Shown piece by piece: positions 47,408 through 57,347 of a DNA stretch of 64,000 bases (positions are counted from its first letter, which is position 1; every line of letters begins with the position of its first letter). The notes beneath the pieces were generated by a model. That model ran no database searches. It worked only from the letters and a program-made list of their open reading frames with translations, and had not been told where the DNA came from. Source of the DNA: Globodera rostochiensis (taxonomy: Eukaryota > Nematoda > Chromadorea > Rhabditida > Heteroderidae); NCBI GenBank assembly GCA_018350325.1, contig JAEVLN010000003.1, forward strand, positions 765,985 through 829,984, given 5' to 3'. A program made the position numbers and the translations under genes.

Positions 47408-47900
47408 ATGAATTCGAAATTTGTTTCAATTATTTGCATTATTCTTTTAATTGCAATTCAACCGATCGATGGGTCATGTGAATATAATGGCGTTTGCGTT
47501 AACACTGGCGGATGCTCAGGAGCTTGCGGTCCGGCTCCGGCGTGCGACTGCGCAAAGGAAGTTCGTCTTAAATTAATTATAATTGTTATAATTAGTAAAA
47601 GTTTTGTAATATTTTAATTAGAGTCCGGATCAAAGACACAAAAAAATTTTTGGACTTTTTTTTTGTACAAAAAATTGGACCAAAAGTTTTTTGAGGTTGG
47701 ATTTTTGGTCAAATTGGAGCAAAATCCAAGTCCCAAAAATGGCCAAAACTTTTGCTTCCAAGTTTCCGATTCGTTAATTTTAATGGGTTGGTGTTCAGTT
47801 TTTCAATAAATATTTCTTCCTTTTACAGTTATATAAAATATTCAAAATAATTTAGCCGTCCTTCATTCCCGCCGGCGGCTTCAACAAAGGCAGCCAATAA
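47408..47900 (+). CDS. Small secreted six-cysteine peptide, copy D
   Basis: Exons 47408-47560 and 47856-47900 join in phase 0. Exon 1 encodes the same secreted cysteine-rich part as copies B and C. The intron and exon 2 instead resemble copy A's flank, and exon 2 reads PSFIPAGGFNKGSQ, lacking the basic RNRR of the other copies. The gene is a mosaic of B/C-like and A-like halves. AATAAA lies at 48010-48015. Confidence 0.75.
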
Positions 47901-49304
47901 GAGCGCAGAGAAGCAGAATACATTTAGTTAGAAATGATTGATCGATTCTTAATCTTAGATCACTTTTGATCATTATTTGTTAATTGATTCGACATTTTGT
48001 CCTTGAAGCAATAAATGAGGCTAAAAACTTTTGACATCGCAAAACTTTAGTTTAACTATAGCTTTATCTCGACAAGAGCTTTTGAACTTCGAACGCCCGG
48101 TCCAGGAAAATTCCTTGAGGAAATGTTTCTAAAATTTTTAAATTTAATTAAACCAATTTTTATGACAAAAACCGTTTATTATTTTCAATTCTAATAATTT
48201 TCGTTGAAAAATTTTATTTTGCTCGTTGGATAAACAATACCGCGAAATGTTAACAAATTTATAATCCTAAAATAAAATGTAAAAATTAAATTTTTTAAAT
48301 CTTTCACGCGGGACTGCTGTTCAACGAGATTTTTAAACGATTCCCTTCTCCCGTTCCCGGTAAATTTCGAACTCCCGCAAAAAATTTTTTACCGATCTCT
48401 ACTAAAAATAAATTTTTAAATCCATCGCTCCGGGGCACCTCGGGGCGCCCCCCCCCCCACTACTTGCTCAATTTTGGTTACGATTAAAGATCAAATTTAC
48501 CTTTTTTTCACACTCATTTAAGGGGGTAATTAGGGGCCTAATGACACCCGCCGGCGGGGTTCACCGAGCCCGAGGAAATAATTTCGGGTCGAATTAGGAC
48601 GGAATAACAAACAAACATAACATCGGATCAATTGCCTGTTTCGGGGCTTAAAGACTCAAATATTTTTTATCCATTAAAATTCATCCAAAAAAAGGAGTTT
48701 TTAAAAGATCGCGATCAGATTAAAAAATGATGAATTACAAAGAAAATTAATTCACGGAAGAAAATATACAATTATTTCAATTTAAATCATTTGTCGTTGC
48801 ATTTTGTGTAGAAAGAAGTTATGAGTTATGACGGAAATGATGAGAATTTATAGAAAATTGTTGAGGAAGGAATTAAATAAAGAACAAAAATTGTTTTCAA
48901 TAATGAAGAATAGTAATTGTTACAAAATCCAAGTTTTTTGTAGAAAAAAGAAGACATTATTTGGTCACTCTTCAAATATTTTTTTGGTTTGAAAGGACAA
49001 AAAGAAATGTTATAAAATGTAATTATTGGCTTTTTAGGATTACGGTATTAAAGGGAATCCCCTCAAAAAATACCCGCAAAATGAAATGGAAATTGTTGAA
49101 TTTAAATGTTTAAATGTGAAAATGGCAAACAAAAATGATGGAGAAGAACAGAAAACGCACAGTAAAAAAGTGTTACAGCGCGAAAAACATGAAAAATTTG
49201 AAGCGGAAAAGCGTCGTCGATGAACCAATGGTGGAGATGAACTGCTTGAACTTGTTGAAACAGTTTTTGTTGAACTTCTGCTGGAAAAGAGCGCGCCGGC
49301 GGGG
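47901..49304. other. Intergenic between the array and tweety
   Basis: AT-rich; a C run lies near 48450-48459. A stretch around 49180-49260 (GATGAACCAATGGTGGAGA, CTGCTTGAACTT) is repeated at 25975-26060. No gene is supported on the plus strand. Confidence 0.4.
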
Positions 49305-49827
49305 TCAAGCGTTTCCAAACTCCTGAAAGCGCCCGTACGGGTTGACGCCGACGCCGCCGTTGATCTGCTGATAGTTGCCGGCGGAGGTGCGAATGCCGCC
49401 GCCATTTCTGTAAATCGAATACGAAAAGCACTTAAAAATAATACTTTTTTGTTAAATTTGTTAAAAAAGAAAAGAAATTAATTTCAAAAGATCGTTCACC
49501 AATAATGTTCAAATATTCATTTAAATAAAAGAGTTAAGCAATGGAAAAGATTTTAAAATTGTACAACACAAAGTAAAATTTAAAAAACCAAATCACTTTA
49601 GTTAGAAAAAGAATAAAAAAACGCCTTGGGGATTACAAAAATGGCAACACAAAACATGTCGATCGATCACCTCGTAAGTGTGCCGAGCCGTAACGTGCCC
49701 GCAGGCGCCGTGGCATGCGCGGCGTTGTGCGCGAAGCAGCTGCTGCTGCCAGCTGGGCGCCTGCTGCGCCATGCCATTGCCGTCGGGCGAATTTCTGAGC
49801 TGAACACTGCCGCCTGCGGCGCCGTTG
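49305..49827 (-). CDS. Possible extra C-terminal exons of tweety, or a separate small gene
   Basis: Two exon-like blocks with good acceptors. The first is 49671-49827, which reads NGAAGGSVQLRNSPDGNGM in one frame and is also open in the others. The second is 49305-49407, which reads NGGGIRTSAGNYQQINGG and GRFQEFGNA before a stop. They follow the tweety terminal exon on the same strand. The exit phase of the first block only fits the second if a different, Ala/Ser-rich frame is used, so the reading is unsettled. An alternative donor in the tweety exon (GAG|GTGGGC near 50475) could feed them. Confidence 0.3.
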
Positions 49828-50319
49828 CTAAAGGAAAAGACACCAAAGAAAAAATGACGACTAAACAAACTAAAAAAAGTAACACAAACAGACCGAACAC
49901 GCGGGGGGACAGTGTTTAAGCAAAAAAGGAAGTTGTATACGGTAGGGGAGAAAGAATGTCTTTTTTGGGGGTGAAGGGTTACGGTAGACAGTGTCAGAAT
50001 CGGTAATTGACCCTTTTAGGAACGTCGATTTTTTTAATGTTTTTTTAATTTTTAACATTTTTTGAAGAGGGACAAAACGAAAGTAAACATTCAGAAAAGC
50101 GTGAATAAAAAAAATAGCAATTGAAATAGCGCTGATCAAATTTTAAATAATAATTACTTTCTGCAACAAAAAATGTTTAATTTCTTTAAAAAATAAAAAG
50201 CATTTGATCAGCTCTAACTAATGGCATATGTGTGAATGGCACTCGACGAGCTTTTCATCGCAAAAAAATGTGAACATTCCGAGAGGGAAGAAAATGGCAA
50301 AAGAAACAAAACAAATGCC

Positions 50320-53300
50320 CTACGGCGCTGAATTTTGCGCTGTCCCCTCGGCGGCGGCGGAAGTGTTGGCCAAATGTTGGCGCGCCCGCGGGTTGAAAAT
50401 GTTTGTGTCGTAAATGTTGTCCGGCATTGCGTCATGGCATCGGGGCGAGAATTGGTCGTCCTCGCCCACCTCCAAATAATCATTGGGCCTGCAAAAATCA
50501 CATCAAAATACGCAATAATAAATTTGTTTAAAAGCAAAATTTGACGCGTTATAAAAAATCAAATAAAAAATTGGTGACCAAAATTAAGACACACTTTTGA
50601 TGGCAAATGTTACAGAACTCACAGCCTTGTGAAGATGTACCAGGACTTGGAGACCAAAATCAGCAAAACGAACAGCGACAGTCCGAGCAAAAGCAAAGTG
50701 AATGAAATCAGTGCGACGCCAAAGCTAAATTTAAAAAATTAATAAATGTACATAATCCATGAATAAAATCTTAAATATTGTTTAAGCTAAGGTTGGCACC
50801 GCAACGTCGGGATTCAAAATTTGAATTTTAAATTTTGGGGTTCGGGGCAAAACCCCCCGATAAAGTTCAAGCCTAAGCCTAAAGTTATTAAAACATTTTT
50901 TTTTCTCAATTCCCTTACAATGCATGGCGACAGAATCCGTGTTGCATGCCAAGCACGTCTTGGTGCAGTGCCGAGCATTGCAGTGCCGAATGTACAGCTC
51001 CGTCAAGACGTGCTGTCGTCATAATTTGTTTCGATATTTGCGCAGTGACAGATTCAATCTGAAAAAACATAATTTCAAAAAGTTTTTAAATTAAAATTTA
51101 TTATTAAAATTTCTAAAATGAAGATGTGTCAATGACCCTCGAATTTGAAATTTCATCGGTTCTCTGCAAATTATGCAGGTAGTTCAATAAGCACCTCCAC
51201 AGATCCGTTGAACAGACGCGCGAGCAGTGCTTCCAGCTTGTGTTCAGCTGCGTTCTGTTCTGCAGTAAGTTGCCGGATTATCGCCAGCGGCAGCGCTCCA
51301 GGCACGCTCTGTGCAGCTTCGGAGTTCGTGTGCAGGTCCGCCTGCAGCGGCGTGCAGTCAGCGTAGAATTGCACAACGTCAATAAGTTCGTCGTTGAGAT
51401 GCGTGCGCAGAAATGGTCGGCCGTCCATGCAAAAGTCGGCAAAGGCCTTAAATAATAATTAAAAAATGCCAAAAATTGCTCAGACTCTTGTCACAAAATC
51501 CAAGGATAGGTATTAGTGCTGCACGAGACCCAAAATTCCCCGATACTCGAGACTCGATACCGAGACTCTCGTGCAGCACTAATAGGTATGTTAGCGTCCC
51601 CACTTTTTAAAAGACAAAAAAAGTGCGCCAAATGTTTTGCCCCCCTTTTTTTGTTGCCAAAAAAATTGGGGGTGCCGTACCACAGTGAGCGGAAACGCGG
51701 CCGAAAACAGCAGCCAGGCGACCAAGAAGATGACCAGGCCGAGCCCGCTGAAGATGATGGCCCCCTTTCTGGACTGGCGACAGAACGCCGTGACGCCGGC
51801 GAACAACACGGCGATCATAATGACCTGAAGCAGCAGACAGAGAAGCGATCTGCATGCAAAATTTGAAAATTATTTGGCATTCCGTTTGTGCCATTTTTGA
51901 AAAAAATGAACATTGTCCTAAGTAAGTTGCTGAAATGCTTGTGAAAAGTTGCAACTCGGACCTCTCCAACTCCACGCGCTCTCCCTTTCGTTTGGCCGCC
52001 TCCAGGAATTGCGTGTCCACCAGAATGGCCAAGGTACGCCCCAGGCGCTGTTTCAGTTCGTCCACATTGTCAGAGAGTTCGGTGAGTAGGGAATCAGCTT
52101 CTCGGATCAACTGATTATGAGAGAGAGAGGGATAATAAAGAGTTTAAACAAAATTAGTTTATTAAAAATAAATTCAAATGCAATTTTTACCGCCGTTTGG
52201 TTGATGGACGTCTTTGCTCTTCTGTTCAATGAGCACGGTGAGCTGATCGATATGACGGGACATTTGCCACTGCGATTCGTTCAGCTTGCGAGTCTAAATT
52301 CGTTTCTGGTCCAGTCTCAATCTCTTCGACCGGACCGTTCGTTCGTTACCGTACCTTTTCCATCGCAAGACGGAAAGCGTTCGCGATGTGTGCAAGCGCG
52401 CCTGCCGACTCGCGCACACTTTTGTTGACATGCTCGTTGCCGTACAGGCAGGCGCCCATCAGCGCGAAGCAAAGCACGCTGACCAAGCTGTAAATACAGA
52501 ACAAACTAACCGTACGACCTTCGGGGTCAGAGAGGTCAAGACTAGTGTGCGGCAAATGGCTTCGATGGATAAACTATACTTTTAGATAAATTATCATTAT
52601 CGAAAATTATCGAATATCCGGATTTTCTTCGATCGATAGTATCGCGATAATTCTCGAATTTATCGTATCGTGCCGCACACTAGTCAAGACAAAAAACAAT
52701 TCGATGCCCCGCGGTTACAAGCAAAAGTTTTGCTGACCCTCCTGGAGGGTGCTTTTTTTCGCATTAGCCCTCAAAAACGCCGGAGGCGTCGAGATTTGGC
52801 GATGAAGCGCCAAAAGTGACGTCGGCATTTGATTATTTTTTCCACCCAATTTTTTTACGAGTGCTCCAAAAGAACGTACAACAGCGCGCAAGACAGGCGG
52901 CCAACGCGCTTGCTTGACGTGCGGTTGGGCGTGCTGGAGCGGCGCGCGACGCAACACTGCGACACCCACTGAAAGTGTTAACAGCGATGATCAACAACAA
53001 CAAACCGGTCTGATCACTCCCACGAACACGGAGAAGAAATGGTCGTGATCAAAAACTAGAGTTTTGGACCAAAACCAAGAAAAGGATTTATGCGTCGCAT
53101 TTTTTGAATTTGATTTTACCATTTCGCCAAAATTAAACTCACCCAAAGCAGCGTGGCGAGCAGGAACAGCAGCGCGAGCAGCAACGACAGTGCGCAAAGG
53201 ATGACAAGGGACTGGACAAAAGTTGAATGGAATGAAACATTTTGGCACTTTTTCAATTCTGCCACAATCTCCCGCCCCACCGGCTCCCGCCTCAAATTAA

Positions 53301-54627
53301 GCGGACAAAATTTCTGCCGTATGTTCTACAAATTATACAAACAATTTAATTTGCGCAAATTCTTCCCCTATTTGAAGAGAGCAAATTTGCTGCTGCTCGG
53401 CCGGTTGGTTCTGTACCTTTTCATACTGGGGGGGGGGAAGGTTCGGCACCGGTTTAGTCAAAATGGCACAAAACGATTTGTTCAATTTTAACCCCCCGCG
53501 GCTGTTAGGCTAGTTGATGCTGCTTCCATAGAATGTAAAAAAGCGCATCCGGCCGGAGCTGTCAAAAACCCTTCGAGTTTTTTTATTATTAATTTTTGAG
53601 TGCCATTCCCATTCATTTTTTTGCCAATATGAAAAGCTGCGGAAACCGGCCCAGTATCATTAGCAGCAGTAGCAGTTTCTCGGTCCATACTTTTCGGTTC
53701 TGTGCACGCAAATTCAAATTGTTTTATGCAAATGTCAACAATTTTCGTGCGCGCGACCGAACACACTCAAAATGTGCGCAAATTGTTTTGGAGTCCAGCC
53801 ACAATTGGTGGGGGGAGTGGGCGCAAAATAATTTATTCCGTTGAGAATGACTTTATTGCCCCCGCAGGCATAAAATTGTTGACATTTTTTAAAATTTAAA
53901 TTTCCGTGCCCGAAAAGTATCGTTTTCTCTGCTTATATTGAAAAAAATAAGTTTTGTTTTTTTGTACAATTTTGGCGGGTGTTCGTGACCTAATTACCTA
54001 GGTAAGAAATTTGCAAAAACAATACAAAAGTTCCATCCAACAAAATTTTAGTTTCATTTCCCTTCCGGCGTTTTCGTTTTTACACTTTCCCCCTCCCATT
54101 CTTCCGTCCGTTTCTGCAGTTTTCTCATCCCCAAAAAGTGTCCTTCGTGTCAATAAATTTATTTCCCCGAGGGGATATTTATAAATGGTGACCAGCAGAT
54201 GTGAATGTGTTGTGTTGGGTGGGGTGGTTGGACGTTTTGGACCCCCAGCTGGAAATCCAACGGATCCATCCCCGCAGGGGTCGAGGTTACCCGGGAAGAC
54301 AAATTGCTGAGAAAGCCCCTCAGGCGGCATTAGCAAAGGCATCCACCATCCATCCCCCTAGGGGACGGAGCGTTAGCGGAGTTCAAAGATTTAAAGCATC
54401 GTACAACAAAAAATAGGAAAAAATACATATATCTTCAAAAGCTGAGAACAATTAAATATTTTAAAATTGTTTAAAATAAAATTCGGACTTGCGCATATTC
54501 GCCGTTCGGGTCGACGTCGAATGGCGTTTCTCGCTGCAGGCGACGGAATCGGAAGTCAAAGTGCGGCACGCGATGGACCCATTTGAGAAGCCAATCCGCA
54601 AAGTTTGTCCGTTGTTGTTCCCCCATG
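50320..54627 (-). CDS. Tweety-family (TTYH) chloride channel homologue
   Basis: Exons 54489-54627, 53143-53211, 52859-52968, 52355-52487, 52191-52293, 51962-52110, 51681-51849, 51195-51446, 50919-51058, 50623-50724 and 50320-50489. The N-terminus WLLKWVHRVPHFDF matches the tweety start. Transmembrane segments are LVILCALSLLLALLFLLATL, VSVLCFALMGACLYGNE, QVIMIAVLFAGVTAFC with IIFSGLGLVIFLVAWLLFSA, and VALISFTLLLLGLSLFVLLI. The CC after the first helix, a large extracellular region rich in Asn and Cys (ADFCMDGRPFL, LQCSALHQDVLG) and an acidic NDYLEVGEDD tail all fit. Tweety proteins are plasma-membrane proteins linked to volume- or calcium-regulated anion currents. Most junctions match in phase. 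The junction between 52191 and 52110 needs an alternative donor (GAC|GTCCAT) to avoid a stop. Three introns hold notable elements, including two MITEs. Confidence 0.85.
51513..51582. mobile_element. 70-bp inverted-repeat element in a tweety intron
   Basis: Ends TTAGTGCTGCACGAGA and its perfect complement, flanked by TAGGTA on both sides (51507-51512 and 51583-51588). The core is GAGACTCGAT-type sequence. Confidence 0.88.
52543..52683. mobile_element. 141-bp MITE in a tweety intron
   Basis: Perfect 13-bp ends CTAGTGTGCGGCA and complement, flanked by TCAAGA on both sides (52537-52542 and 52684-52689). The interior is AT-rich with repeated TATCGAxAAT motifs. Confidence 0.9.
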
Positions 54628-55945
54628 GACGACGAGATGAAGCCACAGAATTGGGAGGCGTCCGCAAAGAGTTTTTGATCGGGTTGAGGGGGGAAATTTT
54701 GGATTTTAGTGCGCTAGGAACCTAAAATTTCGAAAAAAAAGGAATTTGAAGTTCAATTGTGGTTATTTTGGTTATTATAATTTATAAAACATGGGTAGGT
54801 AAGTTGGTTTTCTATGCAAATTGATTTTTTTAAATTAATAACAAAATAATTATATTAATTATTTTCCATCATTAGTACAATGTTATTATGTGTCAAAATA
54901 TGTTCATATATATAGAACTTTAATCAGAGAGTTTTGGAATATTTGTCATAAAAACCCAACTGGCGGGATCGGGATGCCGACCCGGGATTCCCGAGTCCCG
55001 GCTTTTTAGTACAATTGGGATTAAACCGGACTCAGGATTTAATCGGATCTCGGCCGGCCATTTGTTCTAAACCCAATCCCGGAGGTCTCGGCACTTTCAA
55101 TTTTGCCTTGGGCACTATTGCACACTTTTAAAGACAGAAAAATTAACTGAATTTTGAAATACTTATGCATACAATAAATATATGTACATATTTAAAATTA
55201 AAAAATTCACAAAAAAAACATAATTTTTACCCCTCGGATTTGGTGTTTTATGCGAATGGATTGAAAGGACAGGGGTCACCCACCACTCATCCATCCCAAC
55301 AGCGATTTGAATTGGCGATAAGCGACCGATTGACAGAACACAACAGAATGGGGAAATGAATGAACGCGGCGAATACTTTGTGTAATGGCGGCGGGGGGGG
55401 GGGGGCGTTGCCGGCCTCCGTTTGGACTGTGGCGGAATCGCGGGGCCAACGAACGCCTTTTTTGATGAGATGCAAATACTTTAATATGTTATTTTATTTT
55501 TATCTCAAAATATAATTGTTATCAGAGAATATACAAAAAGGCTCATTCAAAATTTACCAAGAATAAAAAACAAATTGTTCGTTGCAAAACACACTGAACT
55601 GTCCGAACACTTAGCGAAGGAACTATTCGAGAAATCCAAAAATTCTCGAGGCGGTTAAGTACCTAACGGTGGTCATGCAGCCCTTCGGAGATAAACGCCG
55701 AAATTTTCAAGTGAATCGATGCCGCCGCGGGGCTCCCCTCCCCGCTCACGAACGAATGCCCGCCCAGACAATCGGATTTTCGGATCAGTTTTTGTGGGTG
55801 GTTCAATGGTTTTGTTCCCACCAATAATCCCACCCAACCCACCGGTCATTCTTCCTCAAAAATAGACCAACAAAACCAACCAAACCAACCGACCATTCGC
55901 CTGTCGGTGTTTTGACGCGAAAGTCTGCGATCGATTTCAGTTGAT

Positions 55946-56115
55946 TGGGGGGGGGGGGGGGAGGAGGGGATGGGGGGGGGGCTGGGAAGGGGGGGGGTTG
56001 ATGGTGGGAGGGGGGGAAGGGGGGGGAGGAGGGGATGGGGGGGGGGCTTGGGAGGGGGGGGGTGGGGTGGGGGGGGGGAAAGGGGGGGGGGGTTGATGGT
56101 GGGGGGGGGGGGGGG
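55946..56115. repeat. G-rich low-complexity tract
   Basis: About 170 bp, mostly runs of 5-16 G separated by A, T or TGATGG. It can form G-quadruplexes on the plus strand. The poly-Pro frames on the other strand are a by-product. Confidence 0.9.
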
Positions 56116-56135
56116 AGTGTTTGGGGAGCACTCAC

Positions 56136-56289
56136 TCTCTGCTGGCTGCTGCTTCTGCTGAGGTGATTGGTTGGTTGGTGAGGTTTTTTGTGCTGACGAC
56201 GACCGGGCGAATGAGTTTTCCTGCTGCTGCTGCTGCTGCTGCACGCCGTCGTCGTCGTCGTCAGCAGTGTCAATGAATGAGCAAGCCAA
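56136..56289 (-). CDS. Possible first exon with acidic and poly-Gln stretch
   Basis: Starts MACSFIDTADDDDDGV, then QQQQQQQ, then a Ser/Gln-rich part ending QQKQQPAE. It ends at a strong donor (GAGA|GTGAGT) directly before the G/C-rich tract, which would then be intron. No following exon was found, so this is only a candidate. Confidence 0.3.
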
Positions 56290-56888
56290 TCAATTCGTCT
56301 CCTTTCCTTCTCTTCATTTTATGTGGGGACATCGAAAAAATAGCAAAATGTCCGGAAACCGGAATCCGATTACATCCTTGGTCCCAGTTCGTGTCGAACC
56401 GGTTCACTGTATTCGGGTACCGGTTCGGCTCAGATTCTTGCAAATTTTGATTCGTTTTTTTGGTTCGATTCTCTAAAAGCCGAAAACAAAATTTGTTTCG
56501 GGTCTGAGTGTGCCCGCGTCCGCTTTAAAAAATGTTATTGTGAAATAATTTTATTGTTTAAAATGGACAAAATTGTTTGAAAAGCTCTCTATAATTTGTA
56601 TGTAAAATGCTGACAAAATTGAAAGGATCGGCAGGGAATGTATTTGGACGGAATTTATTTTTATCTGATCCAAAAAGATTAGGGGGAGAAAGCAAAAAAA
56701 CATTTTGCGTGTAAAGTGTGGGAAAATTGTTTTTTTCCCAATTGAATTGCGATGAGTCAGTGGGGGGAAAGTGTAAAGTGAACGGTTGACGAAAATTTAT
56801 TTGGGGGGACATCGACCGATCGATTCATTCATAAAAAGTAAATGCTTTTTTTACAGACTTTTGAGGGGTCAGTAAACATTCTTTAGAG

Positions 56889-57347
56889 CAGGGCTGCCAA
56901 ATCTGAGGTTTTAGCCTCATTTTGTGGCTTTTTAGAAATTTCACTGATAAATGGTAAATTTCTATTAAATTTTGAATATTTGGCGTAATGTTTTTCCATT
57001 TTTTCTGTGTATTTTCATTTTTAATGAAAAAGCGTGTTCCGGTTTGAAATAATTGGGAATTTTCTTAATAAAAAACCTCATTTTCAATTTTTTTTAAAGC
57101 AAAAAAGCATCATATCTTCTGCAAATTTATTTGCAATCTCTTAACAAATCGAATCAAAAATGCGAAAAATTTTCTCGGCGGCGCCTATCGGCACCGCCGA
57201 CCCCCCCCCCCCCACACTAAAAAAGTATTTGGGAAAACCGCGCGCAAAAAAAAACCATGATTTTAGCAAAATGAGGTTTTTTGGTCCCAAATGAGGCTTT
57301 TTTGCCTGCCAAATGAGGCTTTTGAAAATTTTCATTTGGCAGCCCTG
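56889..57347. mobile_element. 459-bp hAT-like MITE
   Basis: Termini CAGGGCTGCCAAAT and ATTTGGCAGCCCTG, flanked by CTTTAGAG on both sides (56881-56888 and 57348-57355). Subterminal AAATGAGGCTTTT repeats are present. No transposase is encoded. Confidence 0.92.

Noticed and set aside
53153..53491. Plus-strand 112-codon frame
   Set aside because: It overlaps a tweety exon on the other strand, and the remainder is unlike any known protein.
55803..56131. Poly-proline protein
   Set aside because: It is a direct translation of the complement of the G-rich tract, with no other coding evidence.
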